From: Pacificibacter maritimus
GTDB taxonomy: Bacteria > Pseudomonadota > Alphaproteobacteria > Rhodobacterales > Rhodobacteraceae
Length of the DNA stretch: 64,000 nucleotides
Assembly: GCF_003814915.1 (NCBI RefSeq)
Contig: NZ_RKQK01000005.1
Location: 1 to 64,000 of the forward strand
Reading direction: 5' to 3'
Below are positions 55,716-64,000 of this stretch, in pieces (position 1 is the first letter of the stretch; the number at the start of each line of letters is the position of its first letter). The notes below the pieces were generated by a model that was not told the origin of the DNA, did not search any database, and was given only the letters and a program-made list of their open reading frames with translations. Both the position numbers and the translations under genes were made by a program.

Positions 55716-57824
55716 GTGTCTTTTAAACGTCAAACAATGGCTGCATGCCTTAGCATCACAACGGTACTCAGCGCGGCAAGCAGCTTCGCGCAGGATCTTA
55801 CATCGACGCGTGTGAATACATTGGGCCGGCCTGGCATCGTTGAAATGCCTTCTGCGGAAATGGCACCTGATGGTCAGCTGTCTTTGAGTTACGGGCGTTT
55901 CGGCAATTTCAACCGCACAACACTGTCGTTTCAGATTACGCCACGCTTGTCAGGCAGTTTTCGGTATTCGGGCATCAAAGATTTTAATGACGATTTTGAC
56001 ACATATTGGGATCGTTCTTTTGACATCAGTTACCTGATTGCAAAGGAAGGCACTTACAGACCTGCAATCGCCATCGGCCTACAGGATTTCCTTGGCACAG
56101 GCTTGTTAAGCGGTGAATATATCGTTGCCACAAAGTCTGTGGGCCAAAAACTGCGTGTCACTGGCGGACTGGGATGGGGTCGTTTGGCCAGCCACAGTCC
56201 CTTGGGGCTGTCATTTGGCGAGCGTAGCGAGATCGATGTTGCGACAGGTGGAACTCCTAATTTTGATCAATGGTTTCGCGGTGACATCGCTGCCTTTGGC
56301 GGCTTGTCTTATCAGTTGAACGACAAGCTGACATTGATGGCTGAATATTCATCAGATGCATATTCCGCCGAGACCGAGCGCGGCGTGTTCGATCATAAGT
56401 CTCCCGTGAATGTCGCTGTGGATTATAAGCTTGGAAAGACCACCTCTGTTACGGCGTTTTATTTGCATGGAGATGAAGTTGGGTTGCAATTTTCAGCCAG
56501 CTTGAATCCCAAAAACCCGCGCGTATCAGGGGGATTGGAAAAAGCACCTTTACCCGTTCGTCCGCGACCGAGCCGCGCAGCAGACCCCGAAGGGTGGTCT
56601 GACGGTTGGGTCGAAGAGGTTGGTGATGCCAGCGGTATTCGCAAAGCCCTATCAGCAGCTATGACTGAAGAGGGGCTTACGCTTGAGGCGATGTCATTAT
56701 CGGTCACGCGTGCCGAAGTCCGCTTTCGCAATGATAGATACAATGCTCGGTCGCAGGCATTGGGGCGTTTGTCACGTATTATGACACGTGCCTTCCCGCC
56801 CTCTGTTGAAACTTTTGTTCTCACAGAAACGATGGAAGGGGTGCCTGTCCATTCAACCGTCGTGCAGCGTTCTGCACTTGAAGCATATGAATTTGAACCT
56901 GCCCGCTCCATGTTAGAGTCTGTCACCTTTGCAGATCCCCTTAGCTTTGAGCACGATAATTTGGTTTCTGTACGCGAGGCTTATCCGCAAACACTTTGGT
57001 CGATTGCACCCTATGTTGCTGTTTCGGTTTTTGATCCCGACAGTCCTGTTCGTCTGGACTATGGCATCCGAGGGCAAATCAATTACGAATTGGCGCCAGG
57101 CTTGACGCTTGATGCGGCTGCATTTGCACGCATATCTGGAAATATCTCAGATGAAGAAGACGATGTTGATGATTCAACTTTGCCACCTGTGCGCACGAGT
57201 TCGCGTGAATATGACAACCGCTTGCGCGTCGAAAAGCTGACTGCAAATTGGTACAGTCGCCCCGCTGAAAACCTATTTGGCCGTATGACTGTGGGTTACC
57301 TTGAATCTATGTATGGTGGTGTGTCTGGCGAACTGTTGTGGAAAAAACCAAACAGTTCCTTCGCTCTTGGCGCAGAGGTGAACTATGCCGTACAACGCGA
57401 CTTTGAAGACACTTTCGGCTTTGGTGATTACGATATCATGACGGGCCACTTGTCTGCTTATTACGCCTTTGACGGGGGGTACCACGGCCAAATGGATGTT
57501 GGGCGCTACCTTGCAGGTGACTGGGGAACTACTCTGTCGCTGGATCGCGAATTCAACAATGGATGGCGTGTTGGCGCTTATGCCACTTTTACGGATGTTC
57601 CTTTCGAAGATTTCGGTGAAGGATCCTTCGACAAAGGGATTCGTATCACTGTGCCCTCAGATTGGTTCGCGGGCACTCCTACAACCGAAACAAACGACTT
57701 TGTTATTCAATCTTTGACGCGCGATGGCGGAGCCAAATTGAATGTCAGCGGACGACTGTATGATCGTGTGCGTGGTATGCAAGGTGATCAACTTGAAGAG
57801 CGTTGGGGGCGGTTCTGGCGATGA
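55716..57824 (+). CDS. yjbH: YjbH domain outer-membrane protein
   Basis: 702 residues with a signal peptide (1-25, ASSFAQ) and a beta-rich, aromatic-rich body that fits a YjbH-type outer-membrane barrel: GRPGIVEMPSAEMAPDGQLS near 36-55 is the conserved N-terminal motif, followed by long strand-turn repeats. The YjbEFGH operon is involved in exopolysaccharide production. GTG start at 55716; an ATG eight codons later would shorten the signal. yjbF follows with an ATGA overlap. Confidence 0.88.
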   Translation: MSFKRQTMAACLSITTVLSAASSFAQDLTSTRVNTLGRPGIVEMPSAEMAPDGQLSLSYGRFGNFNRTTLSFQITPRLSGSFRYSGIKDFNDDFDTYWDRSFDISYLIAKEGTYRPAIAIGLQDFLGTGLLSGEYIVATKSVGQKLRVTGGLGWGRLASHSPLGLSFGERSEIDVATGGTPNFDQWFRGDIAAFGGLSYQLNDKLTLMAEYSSDAYSAETERGVFDHKSPVNVAVDYKLGKTTSVTAFYLHGDEVGLQFSASLNPKNPRVSGGLEKAPLPVRPRPSRAADPEGWSDGWVEEVGDASGIRKALSAAMTEEGLTLEAMSLSVTRAEVRFRNDRYNARSQALGRLSRIMTRAFPPSVETFVLTETMEGVPVHSTVVQRSALEAYEFEPARSMLESVTFADPLSFEHDNLVSVREAYPQTLWSIAPYVAVSVFDPDSPVRLDYGIRGQINYELAPGLTLDAAAFARISGNISDEEDDVDDSTLPPVRTSSREYDNRLRVEKLTANWYSRPAENLFGRMTVGYLESMYGGVSGELLWKKPNSSFALGAEVNYAVQRDFEDTFGFGDYDIMTGHLSAYYAFDGGYHGQMDVGRYLAGDWGTTLSLDREFNNGWRVGAYATFTDVPFEDFGEGSFDKGIRITVPSDWFAGTPTTETNDFVIQSLTRDGGAKLNVSGRLYDRVRGMQGDQLEERWGRFWR

Positions 57825-58528
57825 AACCTAAAATGCGCAATCTCACCAAAGCTGTTACTGTGATCTCTTTATGTGCTCTCTTGGCAGCCTGTGGGAACGA
57901 CAAACAAGCGCGCCGTGGTGCGGACACAGTGAAAGAACTCGCGCTTTTGGCAAAATCCCGTTTGTCGGGAAAAAAGGCTGAGCCTACTGCGCAACCTGAT
58001 CCTGTAGCGATGATCAATGCGGTCTTGAATGAAATCCCCAACGCGCCTTTACAATTTGTTTTGGTCGAAAAGACAGGCGGCTTTGCCGTTACATCAATTT
58101 ATGGGACGAATGGAAACAAGGTGACTTGGATTTCTCCAGACCGAAAATCAATGACCTTGGAATCGGGCGTCCTAACCGCGACCCGTGGGTTCGGTGGTGA
58201 TCTGATGTCTGTCGAGGATGGCGGGGCTGCCGCCCTCATCGCGTCACGCAGCTCAGGCCAAGCCCAAAAGGTCTATCGGTTTTTGAATGGCGAAGATGAA
58301 ACAGCACGATTCATCGTGAATTGTACCATAGCGCAAGGGGAGCGCGATGTCGTGACCTCTGGTGAAATCACAGCTGCGACAAATGTGATGACTGAACGCT
58401 GCCAATCCAATGAGGGCTTTGATTTTACCAATACCTATTGGATCGACGACAATCGTCGCATGGTGCAATCTGTTCAATGGGCTGGTGCAGGTGTTGGTCA
58501 ATTGGTGTTTCGTCGGTTGAGATATTAG
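57821..58528 (+). CDS. yjbF: YjbF family lipoprotein
   Basis: 235 residues with a lipoprotein signal (LCALLAAC, Cys at about 24). The body matches the YjbF/GfcB group: TATRGFGGDLMS-like segment LTATRGFGGDLMSVEDGG, VNCTIAQGERDVVTSGE and TNTYWIDDNRRMVQSVQWAG. A periplasm-facing outer-membrane lipoprotein is expected. Translationally coupled to yjbH; together they form the export side of the exopolysaccharide cluster. A terminator follows. Confidence 0.88.
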   Translation: MKPKMRNLTKAVTVISLCALLAACGNDKQARRGADTVKELALLAKSRLSGKKAEPTAQPDPVAMINAVLNEIPNAPLQFVLVEKTGGFAVTSIYGTNGNKVTWISPDRKSMTLESGVLTATRGFGGDLMSVEDGGAAALIASRSSGQAQKVYRFLNGEDETARFIVNCTIAQGERDVVTSGEITAATNVMTERCQSNEGFDFTNTYWIDDNRRMVQSVQWAGAGVGQLVFRRLRY

Positions 58529-58586
58529 TCAAACCCAAAGGTGCGCGGTGCGGGCAACCTCACCGCATGCAGCGTAAACGACACAG

Positions 58587-58619
58587 AAAAACGGCGCCCC
58601 CGAAAGGACGCCGTTTTTT
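58587..58619. terminator. Bidirectional terminator between yjbF and the small YjbE-like gene
   Basis: AAAAACGGCGCCC and GGACGCCGTTTTTT pair around a short loop (CCGAAA) with one mismatch, and there is a T-run on the + strand and an A-run on the left that reads as T-run on the minus strand. It serves both convergent genes. Confidence 0.88.
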
Positions 58620-58643
58620 AACTTATAAGGCGAGTGCCTGAAC

Positions 58644-58844
58644 TTACTTAGAGTTCAAAGCAACTGCTACTGCTGCTGCACCGAGCAAAAGCAATGCAGC
58701 GTTGCCGCCGAGAGAACCAGCAGAAGAAGAAGAAGATTCTTCAACGATAACTGGACCAGCAATTACTGGCTCTTCGTAACCGCCAGCAAAAGAAGCAGAA
58801 GCGGAAGCTGCAACAACAGTTGCTGCAAGGATAACTTTTTTCAT
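58644..58844 (-). CDS. Small exported Ser/Gly/Ala-rich protein (YjbE-like)
   Basis: 66 residues: signal peptide (about 1-20, SASASFAGG), an acidic/Ser stretch (VIVEESSSSSAG) and a C-terminal hydrophobic helix (ALLLLGAAAVAVALNSK). Small proteins like this are known next to yjbH in Rhodobacterales and recall YjbE. The ATG at 58844 has GGAGA at good distance; an in-frame TTG two codons earlier is rejected. It is convergent with yjbF. Function unknown. Confidence 0.75.
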   Translation of the reverse strand: MKKVILAATVVAASASASFAGGYEEPVIAGPVIVEESSSSSAGSLGGNAALLLLGAAAVAVALNSK

Positions 58845-59137
58845 AACCAAATCTCCATCAAGAGGTATTCACTCGGCTACTCGGCCAAGCTCCCGAAAGA
58901 TGTCGCATATTCTTGAGGACTTATAAACCCTAAATTGTTGTAGCCCCTGTCGAGAGGGGGGCTAGTAGTGGCACAGATAGCACAATTTCGGCAAATAAGC
59001 GCCAGATCACAGCCAAGGTGATATTAGTTTTCGAAAATTCCCCCCAAACTTGAAAATGCAGCCAAGAAGACTAAGAACGAATCTTGCGCGCTTGGGTCTG
59101 AAAGCAGGCTTACGGATTCGACCGACGGGAGAATTAT

Positions 59138-60322
59138 GTGATCAAAGGTCTGTTTTGGCTCATCGCTGCCTATAGTCTTAGTCAGTTTTATCGCGCGTGT
59201 TTGGCGGTGTTCGCACCTGTTTTACAGCTCGAAATTGATTTGAGCCCTGATCAAATTTCAACGGCTCTAGGGATTTGGTTTGTGATGTTTTCTGCAATGC
59301 AAATCCCTGTCGGCTGGCTATTGGACAACAAATCCCCACGTAAAACTGCGGCAACATTTTTGGCGCTGGGCGGTGGTCTTGGCGCATTGGTTTTTTCCAG
59401 CGCGCAGGGGGCGTGGGCAATCTACGTGGCAATGGCTTTGATTGGCATCGGCTGCGCGCCAGTTCTCATGACATCGTTTTATATATTTGCACGACTTGCG
59501 CCCAGCAACAGGTTTGGGACTTTGGCTGGTATCGTTGTTGGTATCGGGTCCATCGGCAATGTCGCAGCATCTGCGCCTTTGTCTTTTGCGATGACGCTGA
59601 TTGGCTGGCGCGCCGTCTGCATCGCCCTCGCAGTGGGAACTTTATTGATCGCATATGCTCTGTTAAAATTCGTTGCTGATCCACCAAAGGTCGACAGGCC
59701 AAAATCCTCTACAGGCAACGGCTTCTCTGCGCTTGTTAGAATTTGGCCCCTCTATCCAATCTGCGTTATGGCTGCGGTTGCCTATGCGCCCTCCGCAGGC
59801 TTGCGCGGCAGTTGGGCAGGGGCGTATTTGTCAGATATTTATGGCTTAGGAAGTGATGCAATCGGGCAGGTGACATTCTTTATGGCGCTGTCGATGATTT
59901 TGGGCGCTTTGGTGTTTGGGCCGCTTGATCGGTTGATAGAAAGCAGAAAAACGATTGTTCTTGGCGCAACAGGAATTTCTTTGGGCTTTATCGCTGTTCT
60001 TTGGGCAGGGGTAGGATCGCAGAGCATCGTCATGATCACCGTTCTATTGATTGGCATTGGTTTCTTTGGATCGGCATATTCGCAAATCATGAACCATGGC
60101 AGGTCTGTTTTACCTGCGCATTTGACTGGGCGCGGAGTGACATTGATTAACTTGTTTTCGATTGGTGGCGCGGGGGTCGGTCAATTTGCAACCGCTCAGG
60201 TGTTCGCAGTCGCCCCACAATCGCCAGCAGCCACGCCCTATGGGGCAGTGTTTGCGACATATTCAATACTGTTGCTGCTAGGCGGGTTGGTATATGCATT
60301 CAGTCGAAATAAAGTTGCGTAA
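59138..60322 (+). CDS. MFS transporter
   Basis: 394 residues with about 12 hydrophobic segments. Signatures: SQFYRACLAVFAPVL near 15-29, GWLLDNKSPRKTAATF (MFS motif A) and the second-half repeat FGPLDRLIESRKTIVL. Start is GTG with GGGAG 5 bases upstream. A long leader (58,851-59,137, also containing the promoter of the YjbE-like gene) precedes it; in it an inverted repeat AGCCCC/GGGGCT lies at 58942-58963. Substrate unknown. Confidence 0.86.
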   Translation: MIKGLFWLIAAYSLSQFYRACLAVFAPVLQLEIDLSPDQISTALGIWFVMFSAMQIPVGWLLDNKSPRKTAATFLALGGGLGALVFSSAQGAWAIYVAMALIGIGCAPVLMTSFYIFARLAPSNRFGTLAGIVVGIGSIGNVAASAPLSFAMTLIGWRAVCIALAVGTLLIAYALLKFVADPPKVDRPKSSTGNGFSALVRIWPLYPICVMAAVAYAPSAGLRGSWAGAYLSDIYGLGSDAIGQVTFFMALSMILGALVFGPLDRLIESRKTIVLGATGISLGFIAVLWAGVGSQSIVMITVLLIGIGFFGSAYSQIMNHGRSVLPAHLTGRGVTLINLFSIGGAGVGQFATAQVFAVAPQSPAATPYGAVFATYSILLLLGGLVYAFSRNKVA

Positions 60323-60383
60323 TAAGTTGTATCTGTGACAGTGCTGCGCTGTATCGAGATGTCATTTGCAATAGGATTTTGGC

Positions 60384-61016
60384 GTGAACTATTTGCGGTT
60401 TTTAAGGTTTCGCCTTGCGGCGTGGCGAAATGATGATGCGTATTTGGCGCGGGGCACCAGTGCACCAGAAGCGCTATTTGCCGAGGTCGCGGGAAAGCGG
60501 GTGGCGATTGTTGGCAATGCACGCGCTTTGTCACATACCGAGCAAGGGCCAGACATCGACGCTTGTGACATCGTTATCCGCATCAATCGTGCGCCAATGC
60601 CTGATGTGAAAAGTCATGGTAGCCAGACGGATTGGTTGGCGCTTGCCACTAGCTTAAACCAAGAAAGCTTTGATAAACTTGGGGCAAGCCGTTTGATCTG
60701 GATGTCACATAAACGCAAGCGTTTGCGGATGTGGATGGCGCAAACCTCTGGCTTTGTTCTCTTTCCCAATGCGCGCTATTCTGCGCTAAAATCTGCACTG
60801 GGCGCGCAACCCACAACGGGCGCTATGCTGATCGATTTCATATCCAAAAGTGATGCGGCAGAGGTGCATTTGTTTGGTTTCGATTTTTTTGCCAGCATGT
60901 CTTTATCCGGCAAGCGCGATAGCGCCAGCGTACCGCACAACTTTACTTCCGAAAGTGGTTTTGTTCAGGACTTGGTTGAAACTGACCCAAGATTCACTCT
61001 GCACCCTATGAAATAA
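60384..61016 (+). CDS. GT29-like (sialyltransferase-family) glycosyltransferase
   Basis: 210 residues. RVAIVGNARALSHTEQGPDI, followed by DACDIVIRINRAP, is the sialylmotif-L-type nucleotide-binding segment of GT29 enzymes (VGNS...G..IDxxDxVIRxN). A second motif is ALGAQPTTGAMLIDFISK, then EVHLFGFDFF. It lacks a signal or membrane anchor, as do the bacterial homologues. It may modify a surface glycan of this region; donor and acceptor are unknown. Confidence 0.8.
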   Translation: MNYLRFLRFRLAAWRNDDAYLARGTSAPEALFAEVAGKRVAIVGNARALSHTEQGPDIDACDIVIRINRAPMPDVKSHGSQTDWLALATSLNQESFDKLGASRLIWMSHKRKRLRMWMAQTSGFVLFPNARYSALKSALGAQPTTGAMLIDFISKSDAAEVHLFGFDFFASMSLSGKRDSASVPHNFTSESGFVQDLVETDPRFTLHPMK

Positions 61017-61099
61017 GGGGGCATGGCCAGTTCTGGCTTTACAAATCCGCACAAATTGCTATCCCCCATGGCTGTCATTGGACATAAGGAGTGCCCCTC

Positions 61100-62122
61100 A
61101 TGGGTTATAAAATCGTCGTCGTAGGCGCCACAGGTAATGTGGGCCGCGAAATGTTGAACATTCTGGCTGAACGTCAGTTTCCTGTAGATGAGATTGCTGT
61201 GCTTGCGTCACGTAAATCTCTTGGCACGGAAGTTTCCTTTGGCGATAAAACCCTGAAGACCCAAGATCTTGCGACGTTTGATTTCGCTGGTTGGGATATT
61301 GCACTCTTTGCTGTGGGCTCTGAAGCCACAAAAGAATTTGCGCCAAAAGCGGCGGCGGCAAACTGTGTCGTGATCGATAACTCATCATTGTACCGCTACG
61401 ACCCGGAAATTCCGTTGATCGTGCCAGAGGTGAACCCAGACGCGATCACGATGTATTCCAACAAAAACATCATTGCCAACCCCAACTGTTCGACTGCGCA
61501 GATGGTTGTCGCGTTGAAGCCGATCCATGATCGCGCCAAAATTAAGCGTGTTGTTGTATCGACTTACCAATCTGTTTCTGGCTCTGGCAAAGATGCGATT
61601 GATGAGTTGTGGGATCAAACTAAGGGCATGTACGTGCCCGGCCAAGAAAAAGCGCCGAGAGTTTACCCAAAGCAGATCGCGTTCAACGTGATCCCTCACA
61701 TCGATGTCTTCTTGGATTCTGGCGATACCAAAGAAGAATGGAAAATGATCGTTGAGACGAAAAAGATCATTGATCCGTCGATTAAAGTAACTGCCACCTG
61801 TGTGCGCGTTCCTGTTTTCGTGGGTCACTCTGAATCTCTCAACATTGAGACAGAAGAATTTTTGGACGAAGATGAAGCACGCGATATTTTGCGCGAATCT
61901 CCTGGTATTCTTGTGGTCGATAAACGCGAAGACGGTGGGTATGTGACGCCTGTTGAATGTGTCGGCGATTTTGCGACATTCATTTCGCGCATCCGCCAAG
62001 ACGTTACTGTTGAGAACGGCTTGAACATGTGGTGTGTGTCAGACAATTTGCGCAAAGGCGCCGCATTGAACGCAGTTCAGATTGCAGAACTTCTAGGCCG
62101 TCGCGTCTTGAAGAAGGGCTAA
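61100..62122 (+). CDS. asd: Aspartate-semialdehyde dehydrogenase
   Basis: NADP-dependent enzyme at the branch to lysine/DAP, threonine and methionine, 340 residues. Motifs: VVVGATGNVGREML at 6-19, the active-site NPNCSTAQMV near 130-139, SVSGSGKDAIDEL, and RVPVFVGHSE near 238. The start at 61100 (MGYKIVVVG) has AAGGAG 8 bases upstream; an in-frame GTG at 61091 overlaps that site. A terminator follows. Confidence 0.97.
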   Translation: MGYKIVVVGATGNVGREMLNILAERQFPVDEIAVLASRKSLGTEVSFGDKTLKTQDLATFDFAGWDIALFAVGSEATKEFAPKAAAANCVVIDNSSLYRYDPEIPLIVPEVNPDAITMYSNKNIIANPNCSTAQMVVALKPIHDRAKIKRVVVSTYQSVSGSGKDAIDELWDQTKGMYVPGQEKAPRVYPKQIAFNVIPHIDVFLDSGDTKEEWKMIVETKKIIDPSIKVTATCVRVPVFVGHSESLNIETEEFLDEDEARDILRESPGILVVDKREDGGYVTPVECVGDFATFISRIRQDVTVENGLNMWCVSDNLRKGAALNAVQIAELLGRRVLKKG

Positions 62123-62151
62123 ATGATTTAGCGAAATAGCTTTCCACAGCT

Positions 62152-62180
62152 AAAAGGGGGCGCTTTTGGGCGCCCTTTTT
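62152..62180 (+). terminator. Rho-independent terminator after asd
   Basis: GGGCGC (62158-62163) pairs with GCGCCC (62170-62175) around TTTTGG, flanked by AAAAGG and TTTTT that extend the stem and give the T-tract. Confidence 0.88.
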
Positions 62181-62404
62181 CTTTGCCTGTGTCGGCGCTA
62201 CTTTTGTTTTTGTTGACTTAACGTCATGAGAGCGTGGCGGGCAAAATTGAAAGCAAAGAAAATCATAAGCTTCTGATTTATAACGGTACTACCTATGAAT
62301 TTTAGTGTATTTCGCGTTAACCGAGATGTCTGTAAAGGCGTGCGGCAAAAATAAGGCGGTGGTATGTTCTACAGGTGAATGAATCGATGAGAACTGGGGA
62401 GCAT

Positions 62405-62602
62405 ATGTTTAGAGTAAAGCTGAACCTTTGGACCGATACGCATGATCGAAACGAGTCCAGTGACGTCGACAAGGCGCTGTTAGGCGACTGGCATGAAGAA
62501 CAGCAGCGCGTTGATGCATGTGTGACACGCGAGGAAGTATACGCGATATTCCGAGATAAATTTAAAGCCAGTCAGCAGGAAAAACCAAAGACTGTTGCAT
62601 AA
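62405..62602 (+). CDS. Small hypothetical protein (about 65 aa)
   Basis: Short soluble protein, beginning MFRVKLNLWTDTHDRNES and continuing LLGDWHEEQQRVDACVTREEV; it ends with a basic, lysine-rich tail. GGGGAG lies only 3 bases before the ATG at 62405; earlier starts at 62375 (GTG) and 62387 (ATG) are also possible. No family recognised. It may be a real gene because the frame keeps typical codon use, but confidence is limited. Confidence 0.55.
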   Translation: MFRVKLNLWTDTHDRNESSDVDKALLGDWHEEQQRVDACVTREEVYAIFRDKFKASQQEKPKTVA

Positions 62603-62716
62603 GGCAACTGTACGATCTTGTAGGCGGCGAACCGCCCTTTTCGATGTGGGGTAATCGTCGTCTCTTGTAGTTTTTGAACCATCATGAACACTTTCTCCAA
62701 AGAGTCGGAGGAAGAC

Positions 62717-64000
62717 ATGACCCGCATACCCCTTTCAACAGTTTTTACATTTCTCGCCGCGACTGCCCTTGTGCCAACTGCATCATGGTCAGCTCAGTTT
62801 GAAGCAACAAGCGTTGTTTCTGCTGTCACGCTCTATCCAAACGGGGCGCAAATTACGCGCGATGCTCGCATCACGTTGCCCGCAGGCCAGCATCAAGTTA
62901 CATTTTTTGATATTCCTGTTGAGCATGAAAATGCAAGGTTGCAAGGGCTGCAAACACAAGTTGCCAAGGCACAACTAGGCCCTGTTCAGGTCGTAAATGT
63001 TGCAACATCACAAGATGAAATGGTGGTGTCTGAGGCCGCTCAATCCGCATATGACAGGGTCGAATCCCTTAAGGCAGAACTCCAGCGGGAGCGCCGCAAT
63101 ATTGCTGCTGTAAAGCTTGAGGTTGATGCGGCGGAAGACTCGCTGAACTACATTTCATCATTGAAGAGCCCTGAAGGTGCGACACCTGATGAGATCGCAT
63201 CGTTGGCGCAGACAATTCGTGCAGAATCCTTGCAAGCGCGTTTGACCATGGAAGATGCCAAAGCGCGCACGCAGACGGCTGAAGAGGATCTTGAAGCTCT
63301 AGAGTTGGACTTGGCTGATGCCCAAGCGGAACTGTCAAAACATACTTCTGTATCACCATATCGCGCGCAGGTGACGTTGAATGTGAGCCTTCAGGAAGAG
63401 GCTGAAGTGGATGTTACGTTTGTCTACAATAGCGCTGCTGCATTTTGGCAACCGAGTTATAAGGCATCGGTTGATACCGTTGACCAAAGTCTGACCCTGC
63501 AACGATCGATTGAAGCGGGGCAATCAACAGGTGAGCCATGGACGGATGTGGCACTACGTTTCGCCACCGAAAAGCCATCACAGCGCACAGCGCCCAGTAT
63601 TGTGCCAGAATACTTGCGCCGTGTTGGTGAAATCCCAGTACAAGGAAATATGCGCGCGGTTGCGCTGGACGGTGTGTCAAAGATGGCGATGACGGAAGCG
63701 CCGATGGCATCTGTGGCGACAGAGGTTGCGCAGGCGCAGTCCTACGGGGTGAGCTTGAGCTTTGATTACGCCCAGCCCGCCACGCTTTACTCCACTCGGA
63801 TGGGAACGACTGAGTTTGCGCTTGATCCTGTATCCCTCACACCTGACCTGATCGTGAGGGCTGTTCCTTTGTATGAGGATACGGGGTACTTGATCGCCAA
63901 AACGCAGAACGATACCGATGGGCTGTTTTTGCCTGGTGATATGCAATTGTTTCGTGATGGCGCTTTGATTGGTCAGGGGTACCTTGATGTACAACCGGTT
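62717..64000 (+). CDS. DUF4139 (MuiA-type) exported protein, partial (3' end beyond the window)
   Basis: 428 residues are visible and the frame is open at the window edge. Signal peptide (1-26, ending SWSAQ), a DUF4140-type N-terminal domain (VTLYPNGAQITRDARITLPA, then IPVEHENARLQG), a coiled coil (about 105-210), and the DUF4139 domain beginning TLNVSLQEEAEVDVTFVYNS and AFWQPSYKASVD. Members have been linked to mucoid phenotype; biochemical function is not known. GGAGGA lies 5 bases before the ATG. Confidence 0.88.
   Translation, partial: MTRIPLSTVFTFLAATALVPTASWSAQFEATSVVSAVTLYPNGAQITRDARITLPAGQHQVTFFDIPVEHENARLQGLQTQVAKAQLGPVQVVNVATSQDEMVVSEAAQSAYDRVESLKAELQRERRNIAAVKLEVDAAEDSLNYISSLKSPEGATPDEIASLAQTIRAESLQARLTMEDAKARTQTAEEDLEALELDLADAQAELSKHTSVSPYRAQVTLNVSLQEEAEVDVTFVYNSAAAFWQPSYKASVDTVDQSLTLQRSIEAGQSTGEPWTDVALRFATEKPSQRTAPSIVPEYLRRVGEIPVQGNMRAVALDGVSKMAMTEAPMASVATEVAQAQSYGVSLSFDYAQPATLYSTRMGTTEFALDPVSLTPDLIVRAVPLYEDTGYLIAKTQNDTDGLFLPGDMQLFRDGALIGQGYLDVQPV

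Noticed and set aside
58942-58963. AGCCCC/GGGGCT inverted repeat as a terminator
   Set aside because: No T-tract on either strand and it lies in a leader region between divergent genes, so it is kept only as a note with the MFS gene.

Overview
The window looks like chromosomal DNA of a marine alphaproteobacterium of the Roseobacter group (Rhodobacteraceae). This rests on the mix of genes: an M10 serralysin with RTX repeats, a Hint-domain protein, an IalB-family protein, the YjbH/YjbF polysaccharide genes, the gene order rsfS-rlmH-gpmI-envC-ctpA-rppH, and divergent serB / serC-serA with a serC-type RNA leader. By eye the base composition is moderate, near half G+C. I see no tRNA, rRNA, CRISPR array, insertion sequence or prophage. 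Almost all of it is a densely packed core genome.

Layout. 1-9,700: the 5' part of a secreted serralysin, a hypothetical gene joined to trhO, then the Preiss-Handler NAD salvage genes pncA and pncB around a GAF protein that stops in what looks like a histidine-kinase H-box. Next comes a compact accessory operon (8206-6373, minus strand) encoding a STAS-like/HATPase protein, a DUF4325 STAS-like protein and a membrane-anchored protein, then arfB, a tiny ORF with an ideal ribosome-binding site, and a YhhQ-type transporter. 9,700-19,200: cell-wall and transport genes (phytase-like esterase, MepA, UMF1-type MFS), a thioesterase, yggT, recQ, a hybrid histidine kinase and a phosphatase. 19,200-23,200: serine synthesis (serA, serC and divergent serB). 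23,200-31,100: TSUP transporter, IalB-like protein, rlmN, two small ribbon-helix-helix proteins, a LOG protein, dapD, a prokaryotic glutamate-receptor-like channel and a Hint protein. 31,400-37,300: dapE, a GNAT acetyltransferase and a DUF2064 protein translationally coupled, then rnr and a lytic transglycosylase whose ribosome-binding site lies in a strong hairpin. 37,250-44,340: rppH, ctpA, envC, gpmI, rlmH, rsfS and an MscS channel. 44,600-50,700: leucine synthesis (leuC, leuD, leuB) split by an EF-hand protein, a membrane protein and a secreted nuclease-like protein. 50,900-58,850: an exopolysaccharide module (epimerase, sugar transferase, CapD-type dehydratase, YjbH, YjbF, YjbE-like). 59,100-64,000: an MFS transporter, a GT29-like glycosyltransferase, asd, a small hypothetical gene and the start of a DUF4139/MuiA-type gene.

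Functional links. asd, dapD and dapE serve the aspartate-to-diaminopimelate/lysine pathway. MepA, EnvC, CtpA and the lytic transglycosylase act on or regulate peptidoglycan. TrhO, RlmN, RlmH, RsfS, ArfB, RppH and RNase R act on RNA and translation.

The best candidate for an undescribed system is the three-gene HATPase / DUF4325 / membrane-protein operon between arfB and pncB. The other strongest points are the hairpin over the transglycosylase ribosome-binding site, the iGluR-like channel without a potassium filter, the truncated kinase-like GAF protein, and the 18-codon ORF upstream of arfB.
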